Shown: positions 1 through 6,093 of the stretch, one piece after another | Numbering within the stretch: the first letter of the stretch is position 1 | Layout of the letters: each line of letters opens with the position of its first letter | Origin: an uncultured Campylobacter sp. | Lineage (GTDB): Bacteria; Campylobacterota; Campylobacteria; Campylobacterales; Campylobacteraceae | DNA: 6,742 nucleotides | Reading direction: 5' to 3' | NCBI RefSeq assembly: GCF_938018145.1 | Contig: NZ_CALIII010000170.1 | Coordinates: 1 to 6,742, forward strand | Program-made: the position numbers and the translations under genes | The notes under the pieces: model-generated | Database searches by the model: none | What the model saw: only the letters and a program-made list of their open reading frames with translations | What the model was told of the DNA's origin: nothing

Positions 1-474
1 TGCGGCTCTAGCGCGCAGCTTGTTTTGCATACTTACGCAAGCGCCGCAAGTAGGCTTAGCGTCTGCGAGCTACACCTTCCCTTTACTAAATTTGCGGCTA
101 CGAGTGGCGAGAGGGCTACAAATTTCGCAGATTTAAATTTCAAATTTGATAGTGGTCACGCGTATAAAGACGAAGCCTCTGGCATTTGCGCGTCAAATTT
201 GACGCAAAATCTCAAAATCGGCGTTTCGGTACACTCTTTAGACCAGGCTCTAGCGGCGCAGGAGCTAGGCGCTGATTACGTCGTGGCGGGGCATATTTTT
301 GATACGCCCTCTCACGCGCTAGAGCAGGGAAGAGGACTTAAATTTTTACGGGAAATTTGCGAAAATTTAAGCATAAAAACCTACGCTATCGGCGGGATAA
401 ATTTTAAAAATCTAAGCGAGATCAAGCAGGCGGGCGCAGCCGGAGCCTATATGATGCGGGGATTTTTGGGTTAA
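1..474 (+). CDS. TenI-like thiamine-pathway protein (ThiE/TenI superfamily), 5' end missing
   Basis: This is the last 157 codons of a gene read from the first base of the window. Families of this fold are about 200 residues, so roughly 45 N-terminal residues are missing. Counting from the first visible codon, the TIM-barrel phosphate-binding signatures are in order: IGVSVHS (73-79), GADYVVAGHIFDT ending at about 102, YAIGGI (128-133) and a C-terminal GAAGAYMMRGFLG (145-157). ThiE, the thiamine phosphate synthase, usually has GPIF where this protein has GHIF. A histidine here is typical of TenI, the thiazole tautomerase that aromatises the thiazole phosphate before coupling. I therefore favour TenI over ThiE, by motif only. 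No frameshift is visible. No hairpin follows the stop, so readthrough into the next operon is possible. The composition is richer in G and C than the genes after it. Confidence 0.82.
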   Translation, partial: CGSSAQLVLHTYASAASRLSVCELHLPFTKFAATSGERATNFADLNFKFDSGHAYKDEASGICASNLTQNLKIGVSVHSLDQALAAQELGADYVVAGHIFDTPSHALEQGRGLKFLREICENLSIKTYAIGGINFKNLSEIKQAGAAGAYMMRGFLG

Positions 475-512
475 ATTTTTAATTTTGATTAATACTACTT
501 TAATAACAAATT

Positions 513-531
513 TTATACTATAGTCATTATC
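513..531 (+). promoter_or_regulatory. Candidate Fur box upstream of chaN
   Basis: Aligned to the classical 19-bp Fur consensus GATAATGATAATCATTATC, this site matches at 12 positions, with the right half almost perfect (TCATTATC at 524-531). A GATAAT at 542-547 forms a further inverted repeat with ATTATC at 526-531 across 10 bases. The site overlaps the likely -10 element, where iron-bound Fur would block transcription. Genes of this type are commonly Fur-repressed, which supports the reading, but binding is inferred. Confidence 0.5.
514..519 (+). promoter_or_regulatory. Probable -10 element for the chaN-exbB-exbD-tonB operon
   Basis: TATACT lies 38 bases before the chaN start codon, in a strongly AT-rich stretch with several T runs upstream (475-514). 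Campylobacter sigma-70 promoters typically lack a defined -35 box and have such T-rich upstream DNA. An alternative hexamer, TATAGT at 519-524, overlaps it. Transcription would start near 525-532. No other good promoter is seen before tonB ends, and the gene spacing suggests one transcript. Confidence 0.5.
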
Positions 532-557
532 TAAAGTAACTGATAATAGGAATAAAA

Positions 558-1382
558 ATGAATACTTTAAAAATTGTTATTTTTCTTATCTTTGCTCTAT
601 TTTTGGTTGGGTGTAGCGGCAAATATGAAGTCACCCCACAAAGGCTAGATGATATCAAGGCTACGGCTAAAATCGTCAATCTAAGTACAAATAAAACGAT
701 GGATTTTGACGGCTTTATTGTCGAGGTGTTAGATGCTGATATTTTACTGGTGGGCGAGCTGCACGATGACTTTGACCACCATTTGGTAGAAATTTTACTC
801 ATCAAAGCGCTTTCAAAAAATAAAAACATAGACGTCGCTTTTGAGATGCTTGGAGGCGATAAGCAAAAATATGCAGATGGTTTGGATAAAAAAACTCGTC
901 CGGGCGAATTGATAAAAGCTATAAAATGGAATGATAAAATATGGGAGTTAAGGCATTACAAAGGAGTGCTAGAAACAGCATTTTATAGCGCTAACATCAA
1001 GTGCGCAAATTTAAGCGAAGACGAAATAAAGCTGATATTTACCGGCGCCCAGCCTATATCTGGTAAATTTTCCACATCCAAAAGCGTTCAAGAAGCTATT
1101 GTGAAAATCGTCCGCGCAGTGCACGGAGGCGTAAATAAGCAAGATATACAGAAGCTTGTCCAGGCTCAGCAGTACAAAGATCGTAGGATGGCCGACGTCG
1201 TAAATAAATCTGCAAATTTTGCTTTGCTTATAGCTGGGAGGTATCACGTCCAAAAGGACATAGGGGTGCCGCTTCATCTTATGGATTTTAAAACGAAAAA
1301 GAAATTTAAAACTTTGTTTTTAGGCTTTGATGGCGATGATACGAGTGCTAAAGAGGCTGATTATTTATGGAAATTTAAATAA
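558..1382 (+). CDS. chaN: ChaN-family iron-regulated haem-binding lipoprotein
   Basis: This 274-residue protein belongs to the ChaN/DUF399 family, lipoproteins linked to haem or iron uptake; the C. jejuni member has been shown to bind haem. A lipoprotein signal peptide ends in a lipobox LVGC with the lipidated cysteine at C19. Family signatures appear in order: LLVGELHDDFDHH (63-75), AFEML (94-98), WELRHY (129-134), the AQQYKDRRMAD segment (203-213) and GRYHVQKDIGVP (227-238). The length is normal for the family. The ATG has AGGA six bases upstream (548-551), and the signal peptide begins directly at it. It heads the operon, with exbB starting 9 nt after its stop. The exact role is unsettled; handling haem between the outer membrane and periplasm is an inference. 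C. jejuni Cj0177 is the expected counterpart. Confidence 0.9.
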   Translation: MNTLKIVIFLIFALFLVGCSGKYEVTPQRLDDIKATAKIVNLSTNKTMDFDGFIVEVLDADILLVGELHDDFDHHLVEILLIKALSKNKNIDVAFEMLGGDKQKYADGLDKKTRPGELIKAIKWNDKIWELRHYKGVLETAFYSANIKCANLSEDEIKLIFTGAQPISGKFSTSKSVQEAIVKIVRAVHGGVNKQDIQKLVQAQQYKDRRMADVVNKSANFALLIAGRYHVQKDIGVPLHLMDFKTKKKFKTLFLGFDGDDTSAKEADYLWKFK

Positions 1383-1391
1383 AGGTACGAG

Positions 1392-2219
1392 ATGGCTAAA
1401 ATTTTAGTGATTATTTTTTCTTTTTGTTTGTTGTTTGGTGAAAATAACGTAAGCGAATTTGAAAAATCGAGCGATAGCCAAGTAGCGTTTGATGTAAATT
1501 TATCTCAAGCTGGCTTGAAATTTGGCGAAGAGCAAAATTTGACCGGCATCGCCTCAAATTCTCAGGCGCCAAGCATAGATTTGTCATTTATTTCGCTTTT
1601 TAAGAACGCACATATAGTCGTAAAGATTGTTATATGCGTTTTGATTTTATTTTCCGTCATTACGTGGACGATTTTTATCGTCAAATTTATCCAGTTTAAG
1701 CTGGCATTTTGTAGACTCAAATCTGACGAAAACACTGTAAAAGACGCGTCTGATTGGCGGGTTTTAAAGTTAAAGAAAAAGAGCTTTGCAACGGATTTTA
1801 TAAGAGAACTTGAGGATGAGAGCAAAAAAAGCATCAAATTTGACGCAAATATGAAATTGCGAGTAAAACAAAGGCTTGATCTTAAAAAATCGTCTCTCGC
1901 GAACGTGATGAGAGGGTGGGTTGGAGTGCTCGCTAGCATCGGCTCGTCTGCACCTTTTGTCGGGCTTTTTGGGACGGTTTGGGGCATAATGAACAGCTTT
2001 GTGGGTATAGCAAACAGCAACAACGCCAGCCTAAGCGTGGTGGCTCCTGGTATCGCAGAGGCGCTTTTTGCCACAGCTCTTGGGCTCGTAGCCGCGATAC
2101 CAGCGGTTTTGGTTTATAACTATCTGGTGCGGTGTAGCGTTAAATTTAATGCTCGTTTAGGGCTGCTTAGTTCTCAAATTTATTTGATATTTGATAGACT
2201 GGCTGCGGAAAATGAATAG
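1392..2219 (+). CDS. exbB: ExbB, proton-channel subunit of the TonB energising complex
   Basis: This 275-residue MotA/TolQ/ExbB-family inner-membrane protein forms, with ExbD, the proton-driven motor that powers TonB. A hydrophobic, signal-peptide-like N terminus (about 1-16) is followed by a polar, probably periplasmic stretch (about 17-65). Membrane segments are at roughly 74-100, 176-205 and 219-246, with a charged cytoplasmic loop (about 102-172) between the first two. The channel signature is clear: LFGTVWGIMNSF holds T195, matching E. coli T148, and PGIAEALFATALGLVAAIPAV holds E223 and T228, matching E176 and T181. The N-terminal extension makes it longer than the 244-residue E. coli protein. 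The ATG at 1392 follows AAAGG (1381-1385). Its last 8 nt overlap exbD. TolQ is the main alternative, but the exbD-tonB context and the extension favour ExbB. Confidence 0.95.
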   Translation: MAKILVIIFSFCLLFGENNVSEFEKSSDSQVAFDVNLSQAGLKFGEEQNLTGIASNSQAPSIDLSFISLFKNAHIVVKIVICVLILFSVITWTIFIVKFIQFKLAFCRLKSDENTVKDASDWRVLKLKKKSFATDFIRELEDESKKSIKFDANMKLRVKQRLDLKKSSLANVMRGWVGVLASIGSSAPFVGLFGTVWGIMNSFVGIANSNNASLSVVAPGIAEALFATALGLVAAIPAVLVYNYLVRCSVKFNARLGLLSSQIYLIFDRLAAENE

Positions 2220-2604
2220 CGAAGAAGAGCTAAGCGAGATAAACGTAACGCCTTTTATCGACGTTATGCTTGTACTTTTGATTATATTTATGGTAGTTAC
2301 GCCCATAGTAACCAGCTCTGTGAAAGTCGAGCTGCCAAAATCTGTTGCCAAACAAAAAGAGGACGTAAATAAGCCTATAATCTTAAGTATAAATGATAAA
2401 TTCGAAATTTATTTGGGTAGCCAAGCCGTTTTAGCGGAGAATATCGCACAGGCGCTGGATATAAAAAGCGGACGCAACTATGAGGCGATAGTGTATTTTC
2501 ACGTCGATAAAAGCGTGCCTTATGAGATTTTGATCAATGCCGTCGAGCGAGTGAAGATAGCCGGATATACCAAAATAGCTTTTTCGACAAAGGTTGTAAA
2601 CTGA
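2212..2604 (+). CDS. exbD: ExbD, proton-relay subunit of the TonB energising complex
   Basis: This 130-residue ExbD/TolR-family protein has a short cytoplasmic N terminus, one membrane helix (about 15-32) and a periplasmic domain (about 40-130). The diagnostic stretch INVTPFIDVMLVLLIIFMVV (10-29) carries D17, equivalent to the essential proton-relay residue D25 of E. coli ExbD. I chose the ATG at 2212 rather than an in-frame TTG at 2191. The ATG gives the usual short N terminus (MNSEEELSEINVTPF), while the TTG would add seven residues inside exbB with no family support. The ATG lies within the last codons of exbB with only a weak GGA before it, so translation is probably coupled to exbB. The stop overlaps the tonB start by one base (TGATG). 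Confidence 0.94.
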   Translation: MNSEEELSEINVTPFIDVMLVLLIIFMVVTPIVTSSVKVELPKSVAKQKEDVNKPIILSINDKFEIYLGSQAVLAENIAQALDIKSGRNYEAIVYFHVDKSVPYEILINAVERVKIAGYTKIAFSTKVVN

Positions 2605-3467
2605 TGAAAATTCCGCGTTTTGCTTGGGTATTTGCTTTTATTCTTGCTTCAGCGTTGCATGCGGTGCTTTTTGTTTTTATTGCAAATGGTGGCAAGGCTA
2701 TAAATTTGGAGCAGAATTTCGGTGGCTTTGATTATCCGATAAAAAATGACCAAATCGAGTCGATTATGATAATTTCAGATCTATCGATAGGCGATTTCAA
2801 AGAGGTTGCCGTAAATTCTCAAAAATCCTCCACACCGCAACTTGAAGAAGAAACAGAGGCCAAAGAAGAGGAAAAGCCAGAGATAGCCTCGTTAGAGGAG
2901 GTAAAATCTCAAATTGAAGTCGTAAAAAAACAGGAAACGCCAAAAAAAATAAAACCTAAAATAAAACCGAAGAAAATAGTAAAAAAACCCGTGAAAATCG
3001 CCGAAGAAGCAAATAAAAAAAGCAATGAAGACACACAAAAAGTTTCAAATTTGGACTCGGATATAAACTCCGTAGCCAAGGATAACGTAGCTTCGGCGCC
3101 CGTTAGCGGTAGCGGAACTAGGATAGTCGGCAGTTTTGCAGGTTCCGGCGCGGATAAAAAAAGTTGGCAAGGTATGGTTGTGTCGCACTTAAACAAGCAC
3201 AAAAAATACCCGAGCAATGCTCTTTTAAGTGGATTTGAAGGTGTCGTTTACGTAAGAGTAAAAATAGCAGCTAACGGCGAAGTGCTAAGCGTTTTATTGA
3301 CTAAAGGGAGCAAATTTGAGATTTTAAACAACGAAGCGACAGAGCTTTTTAACCGCGCTTCACCTCTGCCGTCACCTCCTGGTGAAATGATGGGCTCAGA
3401 TCGCGATCTGACGTTAAATTTTCCAATCGAATTTAATATAAAAAAATATAAAGCCTCAAAAAAATAA
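2604..3467 (+). CDS. tonB: TonB, periplasm-spanning energy transducer
   Basis: This 287-residue protein has the three-part TonB layout. An N-terminal membrane anchor (about 7-27) contains S16 and H19; E. coli TonB has S16 and H20, so the histidine used for coupling to ExbB/ExbD is kept, with one fewer intervening residue. A low-complexity spacer follows, first very acidic (81-93, plus E/K-rich to about 110), then lysine- and proline-rich (114-131), suited to spanning the periplasm. The C-terminal domain (about 188-280) starts at WQGMVVSHLNKHKKYP, with the conserved YP at 202-203, and continues through GFEGVVYVRVKIAANGEV (210-227), SPLPSPP (253-259) and a final LTLNFPIEF strand (269-277). This part binds the TonB box of the receptor. 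AAGG (2590-2593) serves as the ribosome site. No convincing terminator follows. Confidence 0.94.
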   Translation: MKIPRFAWVFAFILASALHAVLFVFIANGGKAINLEQNFGGFDYPIKNDQIESIMIISDLSIGDFKEVAVNSQKSSTPQLEEETEAKEEEKPEIASLEEVKSQIEVVKKQETPKKIKPKIKPKKIVKKPVKIAEEANKKSNEDTQKVSNLDSDINSVAKDNVASAPVSGSGTRIVGSFAGSGADKKSWQGMVVSHLNKHKKYPSNALLSGFEGVVYVRVKIAANGEVLSVLLTKGSKFEILNNEATELFNRASPLPSPPGEMMGSDRDLTLNFPIEFNIKKYKASKK

Positions 3468-3541
3468 ATTTATCTATCGTGCCATAGTTTAAAAAGAGTT
3501 AATTAAAGATAACCGGTATAAGTAAAAATTTATATATGCGG

Positions 3542-3550
3542 TGATACAAT
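3542..3550 (+). promoter_or_regulatory. Candidate extended -10 promoter of the receptor gene
   Basis: TGATACAAT reads as an extended -10 (TGn followed by TACAAT), the preferred Campylobacter sigma-70 form, with AT-rich DNA upstream (3499-3537). It would give a start near 3557 and a leader of about 115 bases before the receptor ATG. It suggests that the receptor can be transcribed apart from tonB. The call is from sequence pattern alone. Confidence 0.4.
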
Positions 3551-3560
3551 TCTTAAATGA

Positions 3561-3647
3561 CAAGATAATGATTTTGATACGGCTTACCATATAGTCATAG
3601 AAGTTATTGACGCTTTCAAATTTAAGCCGCCTGACATCCGCGCATAA
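3561..3647 (+). pseudogene. Possible small gene remnant in the tonB-receptor gap
   Basis: Reading 3561-3647 gives 28 codons and a TAA stop, with protein-like content (for example DTAYHIVIEVIDAF, then KFKPPDIRA). The frame has no ATG, GTG or TTG and is preceded in frame by a TGA at 3558-3560 and, further up, a TAA at 3519-3521, with 12 sense codons between the two stops. It may be the decayed end of a lost gene, or chance in AT-rich DNA. The candidate Fur box lies in the same bases, so the two readings compete in part. I cannot name a family. Confidence 0.2.
3564..3582 (+). promoter_or_regulatory. Candidate Fur box upstream of the receptor
   Basis: The site matches the 19-bp Fur consensus at 12 positions, the first nine being perfect (GATAATGAT). 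It lies just downstream of the candidate start point, a plausible position for a repressor. A nine-base word TATAGTCAT at 3590-3598 is also present at 519-527 in the chaN promoter region. The right half of the box is poor, so confidence is moderate to low. Confidence 0.4.
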
Positions 3648-3673
3648 AACAAAATAATCTAGAAGGAAGCATC

Positions 3674-5938
3674 ATGAATGGGTTTAATTTTAACATAGCT
3701 TGCATATTGGCTATTTGTTTAGCGAGCGCTGACGCAAAAGATGTCGATTTTAGTACCTTGGAAGTCTCGGCTACTGAGGTCAAAAATAGCGAAAAGGCGT
3801 TTTCGACGCCTGGAGCCGTTAGTTCGCGAGAGGATATTAGAAGCGAAAATCAAAGTATAGACTCCGTAGTTAGAAGCTTGCCAGGCAGCTACACGCAAAT
3901 AGACCAATCTCAGGGCGGCGTGTCCGTAAACATCCGCGGGCTTACAGGGCTTGGGCGCGTAAACACGATGATAGACGGAGTTACGCAGACTTATTACGGT
4001 ACGTCGAGCGATACGGGTGGGGTTCATAACTTTACCGGCAACATTGGCACTTCAGCCTTTGGAGCACTCATAGATCAAAATTTCCTAGTAGGTATAGACA
4101 TCGAGAGAGGAAGTTTTAGCGGTGCTCAAAACGGACTTATGGGAAGTGCAAATTTTAGAACCATAGGCGTAAATGACGTTATAACTGACGACCACATTTT
4201 TGGCTTTTTAGGTAGATATAGCTATGGCTCAAACGGCGTGGGGCCAAGCTATATGGGTAGTGTCGCGGCAAAAAAAGAATTTGACGGCGGACAAAGCCTG
4301 GGCGTACTTTTTGGATATAGCGGTAAAAAAATCTCGCAAGACTATAAGATAGGCGGCGGTGGCAAAATAAAAGACAACGATAAAGACATCGACGGAGACG
4401 GCGTGCCTGATTTGCCTACAGCGTTAGATACCGATTCGCTGGAGCAACGTCCTAAAAGCTATCTTTTTAAGCTGGAATACGATAGTGAGATAAACAAAGC
4501 TATTTTGGCATACAGGAGGTATAGCAATTATCTAGCTAAAAGAGATATAACCAGCGACAACTATCAGCTTGATTATCGTTTTGATCCGTATTCTGACCTG
4601 ATCGATATAAATTTGCTCTTATCATATAATAAAACCAGACAAATTTATGATAAAAAAGCAAGACTGGCGTGGGCGGATCTTGAAAAGGGGATGAAATTTA
4701 AAAATAGTTCTCTGGTTTTTGATCTTAGCAATACCTTTTTGTTTGATATAACAGATAAGCTTAAATTTAGCTCAAAACTAGGCATAAATGCCCTAAATAA
4801 CGAATATAAACGCGTTACTGGAGACGAGGCGTACTCTACACTTAGGACGTCGTATCCTATACCAGACGGTAAACAAAAGATATTTAATTATTATTTAGAT
4901 AATTCGCTTGAGTACGACATTTTTACCTTCGATGCAAATTTAAATCTCGTAAATTGGAAAACGAGCGGTATAAAAGGCAAATGCTTAGCAGGGAATCCTT
5001 ACTGCTCTCCACAAGAGGCCGGAGACTTTAAAAGAAAAGATACCGATTTAAACTATTCTCTTATGGCTTCAGCCAAGATTGACGAGTTGTTTTCGCCGTT
5101 TATCAGCTACGAAAGGACGACTAGGCCGCTAAACGTGCAGGAGCTCTTCTCGTCGGGCACGGTTTATGAAGATATAAACACCGGGCTAAAACCAGAAACG
5201 GCAAAAACCTATCAGATCGGCTTTAATAGCCACAAGCATGGTATCTTTTCGGACGACGATGTTTTTGGACTTAAAGCCGCTTACTACAATACTAAAATAA
5301 AAAATTTTATCTACGATAGGATAATCGGCTACACAAATGCTGGTGGCGACGTTACGATGTTTTTGGCTAGATTAAATGACAAAGCCACCTTAAAAGGCTT
5401 TGAGCTCGAGTTTTTATACGATATGGACGTATTTTACGCCAAAGCCTCCTACACTCGTCAAAAATCCTCCTATCAGCCCTCAGATAGTTTCGCGCTAGAC
5501 TGGACAAACGGACCTGCTAGTGGAACTACGCAGTTTAGCGAACTGCCGAAATATTACGCTACGATAGACGTTGGAACTAGGCTTTTTAATGAAAAGTTAG
5601 TTCTTGGTTCTATAGCCAAAATTACTGGTAAGGCAAAAAGGATAAATCCTAAATTTAACTGGGGTGCTTTTGACGAAAATGATCCGAGATTTAAGATTAT
5701 CAATACGCAAGAACTGCCAAAAATCCCAACTATTTTCGATTTTTACCTCACCTTCGAGCCGATTAAAAATTTAACCTTTAAATTTGAAGTGCAAAACGTA
5801 TTCGACAAAAACTACATGGACGCGCTTTATACTTATAACTCATCTTACTCCAGCGACGTATTTAACGACGATATCACTATCTTTAACAACGCTGCCAGGG
5901 GTAGGACGATACTGGGGAGTTTTGAGTATAGATATTAA
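3674..5938 (+). CDS. TonB-dependent outer-membrane receptor, haemoglobin/transferrin/lactoferrin-type
   Basis: This 754-residue receptor imports a ligand across the outer membrane using TonB energy. A signal peptide likely ends at ADA (19-21). A TonB box follows at about 27-34 (STLEVSAT). The plug (about 40-170) shows SVNIRGLTGLGRVNTMIDGV (84-103) and GLMGSANFRTIGV (154-166). A beta-barrel fills the rest and ends in the terminal aromatic EYRY after NVFDKNYMD (708-716). RTTRPLNVQELFSSG (481-495) and GLKPETAKTYQIGF (504-517) correspond to the conserved boxes of the haem/transferrin/lactoferrin receptor group. AAGGA (3663-3667) precedes the ATG. A DxDxDGDGVPD-like stretch (236-246) and a cysteine pair (C437, C444) lie in predicted surface loops. 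The probable counterpart is C. jejuni Cj0178 (CtuA). The ligand is not settled: haem, a host iron protein or a siderophore are all possible. Confidence 0.92.
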   Translation: MNGFNFNIACILAICLASADAKDVDFSTLEVSATEVKNSEKAFSTPGAVSSREDIRSENQSIDSVVRSLPGSYTQIDQSQGGVSVNIRGLTGLGRVNTMIDGVTQTYYGTSSDTGGVHNFTGNIGTSAFGALIDQNFLVGIDIERGSFSGAQNGLMGSANFRTIGVNDVITDDHIFGFLGRYSYGSNGVGPSYMGSVAAKKEFDGGQSLGVLFGYSGKKISQDYKIGGGGKIKDNDKDIDGDGVPDLPTALDTDSLEQRPKSYLFKLEYDSEINKAILAYRRYSNYLAKRDITSDNYQLDYRFDPYSDLIDINLLLSYNKTRQIYDKKARLAWADLEKGMKFKNSSLVFDLSNTFLFDITDKLKFSSKLGINALNNEYKRVTGDEAYSTLRTSYPIPDGKQKIFNYYLDNSLEYDIFTFDANLNLVNWKTSGIKGKCLAGNPYCSPQEAGDFKRKDTDLNYSLMASAKIDELFSPFISYERTTRPLNVQELFSSGTVYEDINTGLKPETAKTYQIGFNSHKHGIFSDDDVFGLKAAYYNTKIKNFIYDRIIGYTNAGGDVTMFLARLNDKATLKGFELEFLYDMDVFYAKASYTRQKSSYQPSDSFALDWTNGPASGTTQFSELPKYYATIDVGTRLFNEKLVLGSIAKITGKAKRINPKFNWGAFDENDPRFKIINTQELPKIPTIFDFYLTFEPIKNLTFKFEVQNVFDKNYMDALYTYNSSYSSDVFNDDITIFNNAARGRTILGSFEYRY

Positions 5939-5947
5939 ATTTAACGA

Positions 5948-5979
5948 CCGAGTCGCCGCGATAAAAGCGGCGCTCTTGG
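5948..5979 (+). terminator. GC-rich hairpin after the receptor gene, probable terminator
   Basis: Ten bases after the receptor stop, TCGCCGC-type and GCGGCG arms form a six-pair stem (5954-5959 with 5967-5972) around a seven-base GATAAAA loop. The stem extends past one bulged T by GAG/CTC pairs (5950-5952 with 5973-5975) and possibly CC/GG. The T tract after it is weak (TTGGTTT), so termination may be incomplete. No other hairpin is as good in this gap. Confidence 0.5.
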
Positions 5980-6052
5980 TTTCTGCTCTAAAATTGACCT
6001 ACATGATCTTTTTTGTTGCTAAATTTGACTGCATATAAATTTAAGCCTATTT

Positions 6053-6061
6053 TGCTACTAT
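6053..6061 (+). promoter_or_regulatory. Candidate extended -10 promoter of the EamA transporter gene
   Basis: TGCTACTAT (TGn followed by TACTAT) lies 32 bases before the GTG start, after AT-rich DNA with T runs (6008-6053). It sits downstream of the hairpin, so the transporter is probably transcribed separately from the iron genes. No Fur-like site was seen here. Confidence 0.45.
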
Positions 6062-6084
6062 TTCAGACGAAAATTAACTCAAAT

Positions 6085-6088
6085 GGAG
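6085..6088 (+). promoter_or_regulatory. Ribosome binding site fixing a GTG start
   Basis: GGAG five bases before GTG at 6094 decides the start. The following codons give MKKLIF and then the first membrane helix, the normal N terminus for this family. The first in-frame ATG further in (6226-6228) would remove the first helix. Confidence 0.7.
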
Positions 6089-6093
6089 AATAC

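Noticed and set aside
25..27. A TTG as the start of the thiamine gene
   Set aside because: The frame is open to the window edge and the family needs about 45 more N-terminal residues, so the gene starts outside.
1562..2074. A 170-codon open frame on the minus strand inside exbB
   Set aside because: It lies opposite the most conserved part of ExbB and its content mirrors that gene. It has no plausible ribosome site or family signature.
2191..2211. A TTG start that would lengthen ExbD by seven residues
   Set aside because: The ATG at 2212 gives the normal ExbD N terminus and a typical short overlap with exbB.
2909..3217. A minus-strand frame rich in Phe and Leu opposite the TonB spacer
   Set aside because: The hydrophobic content is simply the complement of AAA and AAG lysine codons, not a membrane protein.
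3701..3718. A possible lipobox around C15 of the receptor signal peptide
   Set aside because: The residue before the cysteine is isoleucine, which does not fit a lipobox. An ordinary cleavage site after ADA fits better for an outer-membrane barrel.
3719..4027. A 102-codon minus-strand frame opposite the receptor plug
   Set aside because: It is an antisense reading of a strongly conserved coding region, with unnatural composition and no promoter.
5784..6038. An 84-codon plus-strand frame running past the receptor stop
   Set aside because: It overlaps the receptor C terminus in another frame and runs through the hairpin. Its content is low-complexity and Thr-rich.
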